From: Treponema sp.
GTDB taxonomy: Bacteria > Spirochaetota > Spirochaetia > Treponematales > Treponemataceae
Direction: 5' to 3'
Length of the DNA: 45,258 nucleotides
Assembly: GCA_012519415.1 (NCBI GenBank)
Contig: JAAYQG010000027.1
Span: forward strand, 1 to 45,258
Shown here: positions 22,714 through 31,805 of the stretch, piece by piece
Position numbering within the stretch: the stretch's first letter is position 1
Layout: each line of letters starts with the position of its first letter
Program-made: the position numbers and the translations under genes
Notes under the pieces: model-generated
What the model was told of the DNA's origin: nothing
What the model saw: the letters and a program-made list of their open reading frames with translations, nothing else
Databases searched by the model: none

Positions 22714-23096
22714 TGAAAAAATATCTTACTTGTATTTTATGTCCTATGGGATGCAGCCTTGAAATAGAGGGTGAACAAACAGATTGTTGTTTTGAAGTTT
22801 CTTCTGTAAAAGGAAATAGCTGTAATCGCGGTATAGAATATGCAAAAAAGGAATTAACAGCACCAACTCGTACTTTAACTACAACAATAGCTGTAACAGG
22901 TTCAAGTATAAAACTTGTGCCTGTTAAAACTGCTGAAGAGATTCCAAAAGATATGCTTTTAACGGCAATGGAAGTAATTCGCAGAGCAAAATGTAGTGCT
23001 CCTGTAAAATGTGGCGATGTGTTGATATTTGATTTGCTGGGCACAGGTGTTAGAGTTGTTGCATGTGCAGATGCTCCTCCTCTTTTTCCGTGTTGA
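22713..23096 (+). CDS. DUF1667 cysteine-rich protein, third subunit of the G3P dehydrogenase operon
   Basis: A 127-residue protein with an N-terminal CILCPMGC motif, then Cys pairs at DCCFEV and NSCNRGIEYAKKE, and a closing ADAPPLFPC. The pattern CxxCPxGC plus CxRG is that of DUF1667, probably an iron-sulfur or metal-binding electron carrier. Its ATG shares one base with the upstream stop (TGATG), so the stoichiometry is probably fixed by coupling. It is the last gene of the glycerol operon and is followed by a terminator. Confidence 0.88.
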   Translation: MKKYLTCILCPMGCSLEIEGEQTDCCFEVSSVKGNSCNRGIEYAKKELTAPTRTLTTTIAVTGSSIKLVPVKTAEEIPKDMLLTAMEVIRRAKCSAPVKCGDVLIFDLLGTGVRVVACADAPPLFPC

Positions 23097-23102
23097 GAAT
23101 TT

Positions 23103-23144
23103 AATAACTTCGCCGCAAATTTAGAGATTTACAGCGAAGTTATT
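23103..23144. terminator. Terminator of the glycerol operon
   Basis: AATAACTTCGC (23103-23113) pairs with GCGAAGTTATT (23134-23144) over 11 bp, followed by a T-rich TATTTATTTGC. The A-rich left side lets it serve the convergent minus-strand gene too. Confidence 0.75.
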
Positions 23145-23180
23145 TATTTGCATATTTTGCATTCATTTTGCACGAATAAA

Positions 23181-26132
23181 TTATTTTTTGAACGTTACAG
23201 TGCCAATAGTGAAAACTCCTTTGACAGAATCAAGTTGTAAAGTAAGAACTTCTCGTTTTTGGTTTGTACGCCCAAAATTGGTAAAGATTTCTGCTTGAAC
23301 AATAACAGGCTGAAGCATTTTTTGACTCGAAGTGCCATAATAATTAGCTTCAATTTTGTATGTTCCTTCAGGTGCTTCTTTTATGCAGAATTCTTCCGGT
23401 CCATAGCCTCGTGTAAAATCTCTTGATATTCGACCGCCATTGGCAGTTAGTTTGTTTTTGTAATAACATTTTTCATTATCGGGATCTGTAACCCACAAAT
23501 CAATGTCGCAATTGTCTGTGTTCCATGTAAGTACAATTCTTATATCTACAGGGAAATTTTCCATAAGTTTTTTGTCGATGAATGAAGTATCAAGTTTGTT
23601 TTTGTTATTAAGTGCAATAATACTGTTCATATCATTTAGTGCAATTTGCTGGACTTCTTCAAATCGACTGTCCCAACCTTTAGAGGCAAGATACCAAAGT
23701 GTATCTACGGCTTTTTGGTTTTCTCCATTGTAATGATAAGCCATTGCAAGATCTCGAAAGAATTGTGGAATTTCACTTCTGATTTTTGTGAGCTTTTCAA
23801 AAACCCATATCGCATTTTTATAGTCTTTATGTTCAACAAGTTTATTGCCTAATGCTCTAAGAATATCTGAATTTTCCGTTTCTATTTCTGCAAGATTAGA
23901 AAGAATGCGATAAGCTTCTTTTTCCAAATTTTCATCAAAGAAATAATCGGATACTTCTATAAAAAATGCGGGTGATGACGAATAAGATGTTTTTAGTTGA
24001 AGATATGTATCATACATATCTTCAAGTGCGGTTTTTTTAAGTTTTTTAAGATATTCATTGTCCGGCGTCCATGTTTGAAGTTCAACAGAAATAATTTGCT
24101 GATTTGAACTATTCGATTTAGATTTTGGCATAATCATATTTGGAGTTGATTCATTATAATTGCTTACGGGAGCTGATTCGGCAAAACGAGCACTTGATGC
24201 ACTTTGAGTTATAATAATTTCTGAATCAATGCTTTCTGAAGCTGCGTTTGAGAAAGTTTGATTTCTTATAGAAATTTCATCTTGCGGTTTTTTTGATTTT
24301 TTTGTTTTAAATTCCTTTAATGAAGTGTTCCACCATTCTTTGAATTTTTCAAATGTTTTATAAACAGAAGTTGGAATTGTATTTTCTGTTTCTTGTTTCG
24401 GATTAGATCTTATAAGTTTGTTATATTCATCTTTTAGTTCTTCCGGCGGTGTAATATCGTAGCGGATATAATCAGAAACATTGTCCAGAACGATAAGAGA
24501 TGTGTCTTTTGTTACGATATTGAATTTTTTTGAAAGTTCGGTAATTTCTGTTTTGTTATCGTCATAAAAAACAGAAAGATTTTCTATCTTTTTTTGTGCC
24601 CATATACGCTGCACGTTTGTCGCTTCTATTCCATTGATAGAAGATATATCAACATTGATGCGTTCTGTAACATTTGTACCGTACCCAAAAGAAAGTGTGA
24701 TAGTTCCGTTCTTTTTTTTGAGTATTCCTGCCATAGAAAATGTGTCATTTACAACAGCGTGTTTTTCAGGATAAACATTGTCGAATTTTGTATTATCATA
24801 TTCGATGTTTAATAATCTGAAAGTTTCTTTTGTGATCATATTTATTGATTCTTCGTTTGTGTTTCTACAAAGATTTACATAAACGCCGTTATTTTTTACT
24901 GCCAACATTGAAAGAAGTGAATGATTTGCAGAATAACATGAATTTATTGTAATGACAGGTACTGAAGAATTGAATTTTTTTGATTTTTCAGAAAAGCTTA
25001 TAGTTTTGCCCCATGTGTTCATGCCGTCTGAAAAAAGAAGAATTTCGTCTGTTTTTGCTGCATAAGAATCAAAATCAAGAGAATCAAAATTTGTAGAGCC
25101 ATCGTATTTTTGATTTTCAAGATATTCTTTGATTTTTGATATTGAGTTGGAATTGAAAATTTTTTCTTCATGTATATCATTGCTGAATGTAACAACTTTT
25201 ATAATTTTGGGATTACACAAAGAAATATATTTTTCAAGAAGTGCAATTTCTCTGGTTCTATCACGTTTTTCAGTAGAAGAAGAAATATCATAAAAAACAG
25301 TAATATTTGTAGGGAGTTTTTTGTTTTTTGTTTCCGCAGTATGCGGAGTATAGATATTATGCGGAGCATAATAGTAAAAATATGTGTCAGTCCCAACTGT
25401 TTGAATATATGTGTCTCCGGTTTTTGTAGACGGTAATGTAAATGAAAGCGGTTTTGTTTGTATGTAATTTTCTTTTTTAACTGTAGCGTTATATGAATCA
25501 TTCCAATTTTCAAAATCGAGCGTATCAAAAGAAGAAGATTTTTCATTTGTATTTTTGATTGAAGAATTGTAAACATTTATTGAAAATTCAAAAACATCTA
25601 CCGCTTCTGATGTAAGTGGCTGCAAAATATATGTACGTTTTTCATCAATTATTTTAAGTTCGTGTTCATAAGCAATTACAACGCGCCTGCTTCCATTTGC
25701 AGGAATAGGATAAACTCGTGTTTTAAAATTATTTCCGGAAGTCATTTCAACAAGACCGGGATCTATTTTTTGACGTACAATTGTTTCAAAAACTTGACGT
25801 CCTTTTTCTTTTTCAACAACAACACCTTCGCGGAGCTTTCCATTTATATCGAGTGCATAACGAGAAACGGTTTGACCATTATCAAGTGGAAATTCAAACT
25901 CGCCTTCAAGAACACGGTTTGAACTGTTTGAAAATGTCATATCATAAGTTGTTGTTGCAATATTTCCAATTACATCGACATTAATTTTAAGAGTTGATAG
26001 TCGAATAGCATTTTTATCTGTTTCAGTATTCATTTTGATTCGTTGATGAATCACCGTTTGTTGTGCAGTTATATTTTGTGTTAAAACTGCAAGAATAATT
26101 GCAAAAAAATAAAAAATATTAAGTTTTCTCAT
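23181..26132 (-). CDS. Secreted VIT / von Willebrand A / DUF2135 protein
   Basis: A 983-residue exported protein. Signal peptide at residues 1-24 (FYFFAIILAVLTQNITAQ). A VIT domain follows (about 30-170; EGEFEFPLDNGQTVSRYAL, KIDPGLVEM, RVYPIPANGSRRVVI). A vWA domain from about 275 has the metal-site motif DISSS (FYDISSSTEKRD) and LLFSDGMNTWG. After a Ser-rich linker come TPR-like helices (AYRILSNLAEIETENSDIL). The last 130 residues resemble DUF2135 (WNTDNCDIDLWVTDPDNEKC, then APEGTYKIEANYYG). VIT-vWA proteins usually bind other proteins; the role here is unknown. The start was set at 26132, where a signal peptide begins, although no Shine-Dalgarno is seen; an in-frame extension to 26198 exists. 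Confidence 0.85.
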   Translation of the reverse strand: MRKLNIFYFFAIILAVLTQNITAQQTVIHQRIKMNTETDKNAIRLSTLKINVDVIGNIATTTYDMTFSNSSNRVLEGEFEFPLDNGQTVSRYALDINGKLREGVVVEKEKGRQVFETIVRQKIDPGLVEMTSGNNFKTRVYPIPANGSRRVVIAYEHELKIIDEKRTYILQPLTSEAVDVFEFSINVYNSSIKNTNEKSSSFDTLDFENWNDSYNATVKKENYIQTKPLSFTLPSTKTGDTYIQTVGTDTYFYYYAPHNIYTPHTAETKNKKLPTNITVFYDISSSTEKRDRTREIALLEKYISLCNPKIIKVVTFSNDIHEEKIFNSNSISKIKEYLENQKYDGSTNFDSLDFDSYAAKTDEILLFSDGMNTWGKTISFSEKSKKFNSSVPVITINSCYSANHSLLSMLAVKNNGVYVNLCRNTNEESINMITKETFRLLNIEYDNTKFDNVYPEKHAVVNDTFSMAGILKKKNGTITLSFGYGTNVTERINVDISSINGIEATNVQRIWAQKKIENLSVFYDDNKTEITELSKKFNIVTKDTSLIVLDNVSDYIRYDITPPEELKDEYNKLIRSNPKQETENTIPTSVYKTFEKFKEWWNTSLKEFKTKKSKKPQDEISIRNQTFSNAASESIDSEIIITQSASSARFAESAPVSNYNESTPNMIMPKSKSNSSNQQIISVELQTWTPDNEYLKKLKKTALEDMYDTYLQLKTSYSSSPAFFIEVSDYFFDENLEKEAYRILSNLAEIETENSDILRALGNKLVEHKDYKNAIWVFEKLTKIRSEIPQFFRDLAMAYHYNGENQKAVDTLWYLASKGWDSRFEEVQQIALNDMNSIIALNNKNKLDTSFIDKKLMENFPVDIRIVLTWNTDNCDIDLWVTDPDNEKCYYKNKLTANGGRISRDFTRGYGPEEFCIKEAPEGTYKIEANYYGTSSQKMLQPVIVQAEIFTNFGRTNQKREVLTLQLDSVKGVFTIGTVTFKK

Positions 26133-26138
26133 AGTAAC

Positions 26139-26155
26139 CGTTAAACATTTTAACG
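26139..26155. promoter_or_regulatory. Operator-like inverted repeat just before the VIT/vWA gene
   Basis: CGTTAAA and TTTAACG are perfect inverted arms around CAT. The half-sites match those of the palindrome at 13515-13528 but with a 3-base centre. It sits 6 bases before the start codon, where a ribosome site is missing, so it could also be an RNA hairpin over the start. Confidence 0.4.
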
Positions 26156-26345
26156 ACTTATTTTGTAACATTAAAATATGATTAGATATTTGGTGCATAT
26201 TGTTGAAATTCTGCTCTTAAAGCTGGAATTTCATCGTGAATTCTTGTTTCAGTTTCGTTATGTTATTTTATTGCTTTTTTACTGCTTTGTATAAGCTAGT
26301 GCAGCTTAATTTGTTGCAAAACCAAAAATACTGCACATATTCTTT

Positions 26346-26397
26346 GGGGTTCGCTAGATTAATCCAAAATTTGTAATTCCAACAAATGCGAAACCCC
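26346..26397. repeat. Single type A hairpin-repeat unit
   Basis: Arms GGGGTTCGC (26346-26354) and GCGAAACCCC (26388-26397) pair with one bulged A, enclosing TAGATTAATCC and a degenerate second half. It is the only isolated A unit of the window. It lies in the 364-base gap (26133-26496) upstream of the VIT/vWA gene; the rest of that gap holds no gene. Confidence 0.8.
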
Positions 26398-26441
26398 AAT
26401 GCGAAATCATCGTACAGTCATATTCAAGAAAGGGAAGGGTT

Positions 26442-26492
26442 TAAGGGAAAGGAAAAATCTCGCTTCTGAGTAGAGAGATGTCCTTTCCCTTA
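26442..26492. terminator. 3' hairpin of the GH94 gene
   Basis: TAAGGGAAAGGA (26442-26453) pairs with TCCTTTCCCTTA (26481-26492) over 12 bp, with an inner ATCTC/GAGAT pairing. It starts 4 bases after the GH94 stop on the minus strand. The U-run is weak, so it may mainly protect the mRNA end. Confidence 0.6.
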
Positions 26493-26496
26493 TTTA

Positions 26497-28923
26497 CTAC
26501 ATTTCAACTTCAACGATATTTGTTGTTCCGGTTTTTTGATACGGAATAATTACACCATCAACAGGCTTGCCGTTTAGTTTTATAGATTTTATGCCTTTTG
26601 ACACTCCGCTTGTGTTTTTTACGCTGATTTTATAAACAGAACCGCGACAAGTTCGTTCAACATCAAAACTTTTCCAGCTTTTCGGAATACACGGCTCAAT
26701 GCGAAGTCCAGTATGCTCAGGTCTGATTCCAAGAATATATTTAGTTGAAGCTTGGTATGTCCAGCTTGATGTGCCTGAAAGCCATGAGTTTCTGCCAAGC
26801 CCAAAGTTCGGATGCTCGTTAGACAAAATATTTTGTGCATAGCAGTACGGTTCACATTCATATTCATCAATTGAATTATTCTTTGTCGCCGGATTTATGC
26901 GCTGATAGTAGTCAAAAGCTTGATCACCATCGCCTAAAATTGTTTCGGCGATAATTGCCCATGGATTAGGATGAAGGAAGATACCGCCATTTTCTTTTGC
27001 TCCGGGCGGATAAGTTGTAACGCCGCCTTTGTCGCGATCAAATCCATTGTAGCCGGGCCAAGAAAGTTTAATGCCTTTATCTGTTGCAAGATATTTTTTA
27101 ACGGAATCCATTGCTTTTCTGCCCTTGTCTGTGCCCGAAGCAAAACCTGAAAGCACTACCCAAGATTGTCCGTTTAGCCAGATTTTTCCGTATTCGTTTT
27201 TTGCTGAACCGATCGGCTCGCCTTTGTCATCAAAATAACGAACGAACCATTCGCCGTCCCAAGCGGAATCAAGCACAGCTTTTTTCATCTGCTCATACCA
27301 TTTGCGCCATTCATCGGCTTTTGCTTTTTCGCCCCTGAAATCTGCAAGTTCTGCAAGTTCAAGAAGTGCCCAACCGTAAAGATTTGATGTAAAAAGACTT
27401 TCTGCACCGGTTGGTAAATTTACAGTGTCGTTCCAATCTGCAAAACCTAAAAGCGGAAGTCCATGCTTTCCGCAATTCTCATATGTAAATTTAACAGCCC
27501 TTTGTAAATGTTCATAGACTGTGCCTGTTTCAAGAGGATTTTCATTTTTGTCTTTTTCGTAAAATGGAATCTGTTTTTCGAGGAAGTTGTAATCGCCTGT
27601 TTCTTTTACATAAGCACTTACTGCAAGCACAATCCAGAGCTGATCATCTGAATAAAAATGCGGTCGGTCTTCATATTCAAGAGAATCACCGCGCCCTGCA
27701 ACCATTGAAAGCGGATTAAACTGATGATATGCAGAACCGTCTGTGCTTTGTACAGAAAGCAGTTTTTCCATAAGTTCACGAGCTTCATCTGGAATTTGCG
27801 GAATTACGCCCATAATATCTTGCGATGAATCTCTAAAACCGATGCCTCTGTCTGAACCGTAGCCAAGCTGGTAAAGCGAAAGGTAACGCGACCAAGTTTT
27901 TGTTGTAAAGCATTGGCGCGGATTATGCAGATTTAACATTGAATTAAATGCTGCGTCCGGTGTATTTACTTTTATTACAGAAAGATACTTATCCCAGAAT
28001 TTAGAAAGTTCATCAAATGCGTTTTTTACAGAATCTACTGACACGTAACGTTCAGTTGCTGCTGCGGCCTTTTCTAGACTATCAACTTGCGTAAGCTGTG
28101 TAATTACAGTTGAGCTTTTGCCAGGTGCAATTTCGCCCATCGGCAAAATGAAAGAAGCAATTGTATCGCCGCGCACGGTATTCATAGAAGATAATTCTTC
28201 ATTTTTAAGCGAAAGCGGATTTTGCCATGTACCATATTCGTTTGCACCCAAAAAGCGTTTGCGGTCTGTTTCAAAAGAAGAAGCTTTAACATTGGCAGAA
28301 AAAACATTCACGCCCATGTCGCGTTTCATAAAAGCATATGCTGCGATTGCGGCGTTTTGGCTTTTTGTTTCGATTTTATGGCTTTGCATTGTTTGCGGAA
28401 CCCAGTCGGCATTTGTAAGTTGTTTTAATGCGTCAAAATGAGAAAATTCAACAACAGGAATAAGCTCAACTTTTAAAGATTCTTTGCCTATATTTGTAAT
28501 TGTGTATTGGCGTACAAGTTCGCTTCCTCCTCGCGGAATAAATGCAAGAATATCGAATTTCAATTCTCCGTAAGTGCAAATCCAGCGAGTATAATACATT
28601 CCGACATGACATTCAAAACTATCAGGTTCAATAAGTGTAGGTACAAAATAAGGAGAGATAATTTTTGCGTCTTTTGCATTTTGCCCGTTTTTGCGTACAC
28701 GAACATAAGCTGTTTCTCCTTTAAAATCTCCGGCAGGAAGCTGCGGAATGTACTTTGTAATTCTGTTTAAGGCCGGGTCTCCTTTGCAAAGCTGAGAACC
28801 GCCTGTATGGTCGAGAAACCCTCCAAACTTGAGTGTTCCAACGTAGTTAATCCATTTAACCGGTGTTTTGGGGTTTGTAATCACATATTCGCGCTTTTCA
28901 TCGTCGAAATATCCATACTGCAT
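26497..28923 (-). CDS. GH94 family disaccharide phosphorylase (cellobiose phosphorylase-like)
   Basis: An 808-residue cytoplasmic enzyme, the size of cellobiose and chitobiose phosphorylases (about 800-820). It begins YGYFDDEKREYVITNPKTP and WINYVGT like them, with a beta-sandwich N-terminal domain, then the (alpha/alpha)6 barrel with GFRDSSQDIMG, SAYHQF, DDQLWIVLAVSAYVKETGDY, the catalytic Asp in ADWND (residues 495-499), and the TTYPPGAKENGGIF and WLSGTSSWTY motifs. It would split a beta-linked disaccharide with phosphate into a sugar-1-phosphate and a sugar, saving ATP. The substrate (cellobiose, another beta-glucobiose or chitobiose) cannot be fixed by eye. AGGAG precedes the ATG. Single-gene unit. 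Confidence 0.88.
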   Translation of the reverse strand: MQYGYFDDEKREYVITNPKTPVKWINYVGTLKFGGFLDHTGGSQLCKGDPALNRITKYIPQLPAGDFKGETAYVRVRKNGQNAKDAKIISPYFVPTLIEPDSFECHVGMYYTRWICTYGELKFDILAFIPRGGSELVRQYTITNIGKESLKVELIPVVEFSHFDALKQLTNADWVPQTMQSHKIETKSQNAAIAAYAFMKRDMGVNVFSANVKASSFETDRKRFLGANEYGTWQNPLSLKNEELSSMNTVRGDTIASFILPMGEIAPGKSSTVITQLTQVDSLEKAAAATERYVSVDSVKNAFDELSKFWDKYLSVIKVNTPDAAFNSMLNLHNPRQCFTTKTWSRYLSLYQLGYGSDRGIGFRDSSQDIMGVIPQIPDEARELMEKLLSVQSTDGSAYHQFNPLSMVAGRGDSLEYEDRPHFYSDDQLWIVLAVSAYVKETGDYNFLEKQIPFYEKDKNENPLETGTVYEHLQRAVKFTYENCGKHGLPLLGFADWNDTVNLPTGAESLFTSNLYGWALLELAELADFRGEKAKADEWRKWYEQMKKAVLDSAWDGEWFVRYFDDKGEPIGSAKNEYGKIWLNGQSWVVLSGFASGTDKGRKAMDSVKKYLATDKGIKLSWPGYNGFDRDKGGVTTYPPGAKENGGIFLHPNPWAIIAETILGDGDQAFDYYQRINPATKNNSIDEYECEPYCYAQNILSNEHPNFGLGRNSWLSGTSSWTYQASTKYILGIRPEHTGLRIEPCIPKSWKSFDVERTCRGSVYKISVKNTSGVSKGIKSIKLNGKPVDGVIIPYQKTGTTNIVEVEM

Positions 28924-29380
28924 AATGTACTCCTGTAAAATATAAGATTTGTTTTTTGACGCAAGTTTTCAATATTTATGCCTTATTGTTTTATATAGCA
29001 AAGTTTTTCTATAAAATAGTGAACTTTTTATGTATAACCTCAAATTACCTCAAATCATTTTATCATATGGAAAAGTGAAATCGTTTTTGTTAAGTGAAAA
29101 TTTGCATTGTTTCATGCAAAATATTTCATATTCCGAATACTGCATCAAAATAAAAGGAATAAATTCGACTTCGACACCTTATTTGTTCAGAAAAATACAA
29201 TAACATTGAAAATATACAACATAATTTACTATCTGTCTATAAAAAATAAAATATCGCTACATCATTTACCGACTTGAAACTTTTGATATCGACTGTTGTT
29301 TCAGTATGAAACAGAGTTCTGGAGTGGAAAGTTTGCGTCGCAAACTTTATTATTAATTGCTGTTTTTATTTGGAGGAATG
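28924..29380. promoter_or_regulatory. Intergenic region between GH94 and the DUF4349 gene, with inverted repeats
   Basis: Divergent promoter region of 457 bases, AT-rich, no gene. Visible: TTTGCAT-TGTTTC-ATGCAAA (29101-29120), TGTTTCA-GTA-TGAAACA (29297-29313) and AAAGTTTGC-GTC-GCAAACTTT (29328-29348). The first two share TGTTTCA and could be binding sites of one regulator. The third resembles the short hairpins of the repeat family. On the minus strand TGCTATATA near 28997-29005 could be an extended -10 for GH94. Confidence 0.45.
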
Positions 29381-30385
29381 ATGGGAAAAATTATTCGGAG
29401 TTTTAAGAAAAATGAATTTTTATTTCAAGTTATATTTTGTGTTTTTGTTTTTATTGTTGTTGCAGTAAGTGCTACAGCTTCTTTTATCGGTTGCAGTGCC
29501 AGCAAAAAATCAGCAACAGCTGCCGGTCGTTATCCAATGCAATCAATGGAAAAAAAAGAAAGTTTTGCTTTTGATTCAGAAGATTTAGTGGTAAACGATG
29601 TTATAACAGAAACAAAAATTAATAATTTTAGTTCAAATAGGCAAAATGCAACTGCTCAAAATGAACAGGTTCAAATTGATAGAAAATTAATTTATACTGG
29701 TAATATTTCTGTACAAGTTTCAGATTTAACACAAACTGAAAAAAATATTGCTTCTTGGGTTGAAAAATTCGGCGGTTATATTACGAGCAGTTCTATAAGC
29801 GGAAGATATTTAAACGTTGTAGCCCGCATTCCACAGAAGCGATTTAATGAAGCTTTTGAAGAAACTTCTTCTTTTGGCACACTTCTGAATCGGTCCATTT
29901 CAACGCAAGATGTTACAGACCAATACTATGATGTTTTTACAAGACTTGAAACCAGAAAAATTCTTCGTGAACGGCTAGAATCATATTTAAAAAACGCTCC
30001 AAAAATTGAAGATATGATTTCTATTGAGCGTGAATTAAATGATGTTCAAAGTGAAATTGAATCTATGGAAGGTCAATTCAGGCGTCTTTCAAATCAAATT
30101 GATTTTGCAACAATTTATTTTGACGCATCTTTGCCGCCAAACACAACAGAGCAGGGGTTTGTTTATCCGGATGTTGGAAGAAAGTTTTCTCAGTTCTGGG
30201 CTGATACTTTAGAATTTTTGGCTTCTTTCTTAGTTGGAATTTTTTATTTTGTTGTTTTCGTTATTCCGTTTATTCTTGCTGCGGCTTTTTTGTATTTTAT
30301 CTGTTTTGGAAGGCTTGGACTTGTAAAAAAATTATTTTTACTTGCCGGCAAAAAAACTAAAAAAACAAAAGACAGCAAAGAATGA
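29381..30385 (+). CDS. DUF4349 domain lipoprotein
   Basis: A 334-residue envelope protein. A long N-terminal signal (hydrophobic VIFCVFVFIVVAVSATAS) ends in FIGC, with Cys38 a likely lipidation site. Residues about 105-260 are the DUF4349 domain: LIYTGNISVQVSDLTQTEKN, FGGYITSSSISGRY, VARIPQKRF, a central coiled coil (IERELNDVQSEIESMEGQFR) and IDFATIYFDASL. A C-terminal membrane helix (FLASFLVGIFYFVVFVIPF) and a Lys-rich tail follow, so the domain is held at the periplasmic face of the inner membrane. Function unknown. ATG 29381 was preferred to the adjacent ATG 29378 because it sits 4 bases from GGAGG (29372-29376). Confidence 0.85.
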   Translation: MGKIIRSFKKNEFLFQVIFCVFVFIVVAVSATASFIGCSASKKSATAAGRYPMQSMEKKESFAFDSEDLVVNDVITETKINNFSSNRQNATAQNEQVQIDRKLIYTGNISVQVSDLTQTEKNIASWVEKFGGYITSSSISGRYLNVVARIPQKRFNEAFEETSSFGTLLNRSISTQDVTDQYYDVFTRLETRKILRERLESYLKNAPKIEDMISIERELNDVQSEIESMEGQFRRLSNQIDFATIYFDASLPPNTTEQGFVYPDVGRKFSQFWADTLEFLASFLVGIFYFVVFVIPFILAAAFLYFICFGRLGLVKKLFLLAGKKTKKTKDSKE

Positions 30386-30426
30386 TTAATTTGATAAATT
30401 ACAAGTAAAAAGTTGTTCCAATAATT

Positions 30427-30465
30427 TATTCGTGCGGAGGAGAATTAATCTTCTTCGCACGAATA
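30427..30465. terminator. Bidirectional terminator between DUF4349 and cysteine desulfurase genes
   Basis: TATTCGTGCG (30427-30436) pairs with CGCACGAATA (30456-30465); the pairing continues inward for about 7 more positions with two G-U pairs. It separates two convergent genes. Confidence 0.75.
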
Positions 30466-30484
30466 TTTACAAAATTAAAAAATC

Positions 30485-31729
30485 CTAAACTTTGAAAATT
30501 TCCCTTATTTGATTTAATGCTTGAATCAAAGACTGAATATCATCTTTTGCAGATTCTGCTCCAAAAGAGAAGCGCACCGCCGTTGACGCCTGAGCTTTTT
30601 TTATATCCATTGATTCAAGTACCGGTCTAGAAAGTTTTTTTGTAGAACATGCAGAACCTGTTGAAATACTGAAACCTCTTTCGCTCAAAGCACGCACCAT
30701 AACTTCTCCCGGAATGTTTTCAAAAGAAGCTTGAACAATCCACGGCGAAAAAAGTTTAACGTTTTCTGCAGGTTCCAGATCTTTTCTTACTTCCGGAATT
30801 AATTTGCAGCCTTTTATGTTTGAAATCTGCTCTATAAACTGAAATGTTGATTCAATTTGCTCTTTGTATTTATTAAAAGCTTTTTGATTCGGTATTGAAG
30901 AATCTGTTCTATTAATGGGCGTAAGTGCATATTTTTCAAGACATGCAGCCATTGAAATCGCACCCGCTACATTTTCTGTACCTGCCCGTAAACCGATTTC
31001 TTGACCACCGCCGCGTAAAAAAGGTTCTTGACGCTTTGCAAGATACAAAAGCCCCATTCCTTTTGGACCTCGTAATTTGTGGGCACTGATTGCAACTGTA
31101 TCTATGCCTTCATAGTTTAATAATAAAGGAATTTTTCCAATTGCTTGTACAGCATCAACATGAAATTTCGGTTTTTTCTTTCCGGCACACATCTTGATAA
31201 GTTCATCTGCAACTTTATATATAGGCTGAATTGCACCCGTTTCATTGTTGACAGCCATTAGGCACACAAGAAGCGTATTTTCGTTGACTTTTTCGAGAAG
31301 TTTTTCTGCATTTACAATGCCGTTTCTTTCCGGTTTTATGGAGATAATATTGTATCCTAAATTTTTCATGCTTTCTGCCATCTCTCTTATTGCAGGATGT
31401 TCTATCGCAGAAATAATAATTGTACCTTGAGATTTGTCGCTAAATTTTGTTTTTGGACGCTGAAGCAATGATAAAAAAGGCCAGTGGTTGCTTTCTGTTC
31501 CGCCGGAGGTGAAAATCAAATTATTCGGAGATACTCCGAGCGATTTTGCACACCTTTCCCGCGCTTCTTGAAGAAGCGATTTTGCCTGAATTCCAGCTTT
31601 ATGTACGCTTGATGGATTAGCAAAACATTCAGAAGCCCTAAGCATAGATTCTTGCTGAATTAAAATATCAGGCGGTGTCGTTGCCGCCCAGTCGAAAAAA
31701 CCTTGAAAAAAATCATCAGATGATGTCAT
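30485..31729 (-). CDS. Cysteine desulfurase (NifS/IscS family)
   Basis: A 414-residue PLP enzyme. It has FDWAATTPP, the substrate-side ANPSSVH, the TSGGTESNHW phosphate cup, AIEHPAI with the ring-stacking His, the MAVNNETG stretch, HVDAVQAIGK, the PLP-lysine segment SAHKLRGPKG, GTENVAG, and the catalytic Cys in STGSACSTKK. It takes sulfur from cysteine for Fe-S cluster or tRNA thiolation; no IscU or MnmA gene adjoins it. IscS, NifS or SufS-like roles cannot be separated here. ATG 31729 was preferred to ATG 31735: neither has a Shine-Dalgarno, and the -10 box TAAAAT ends 6 bases before 31729, which suggests a leaderless message. Confidence 0.92.
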   Translation of the reverse strand: MTSSDDFFQGFFDWAATTPPDILIQQESMLRASECFANPSSVHKAGIQAKSLLQEARERCAKSLGVSPNNLIFTSGGTESNHWPFLSLLQRPKTKFSDKSQGTIIISAIEHPAIREMAESMKNLGYNIISIKPERNGIVNAEKLLEKVNENTLLVCLMAVNNETGAIQPIYKVADELIKMCAGKKKPKFHVDAVQAIGKIPLLLNYEGIDTVAISAHKLRGPKGMGLLYLAKRQEPFLRGGGQEIGLRAGTENVAGAISMAACLEKYALTPINRTDSSIPNQKAFNKYKEQIESTFQFIEQISNIKGCKLIPEVRKDLEPAENVKLFSPWIVQASFENIPGEVMVRALSERGFSISTGSACSTKKLSRPVLESMDIKKAQASTAVRFSFGAESAKDDIQSLIQALNQIREIFKV

Positions 31730-31735
31730 ATGCAT

Positions 31736-31764
31736 ATTTTAATAAAATCAAATAAAAATCACAA
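31736..31764 (-). promoter_or_regulatory. Promoter of the cysteine desulfurase gene, leaderless type
   Basis: On the minus strand: -35 TTGTGA (31759-31764), 17-base spacer, -10 TAAAAT (31736-31741), then 6 bases, then ATG at 31729. Confidence 0.5.
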
Positions 31765-31805
31765 GCAAACAGCCACCCAAATCATCAACGCAAACGCAAA
31801 GCCAT

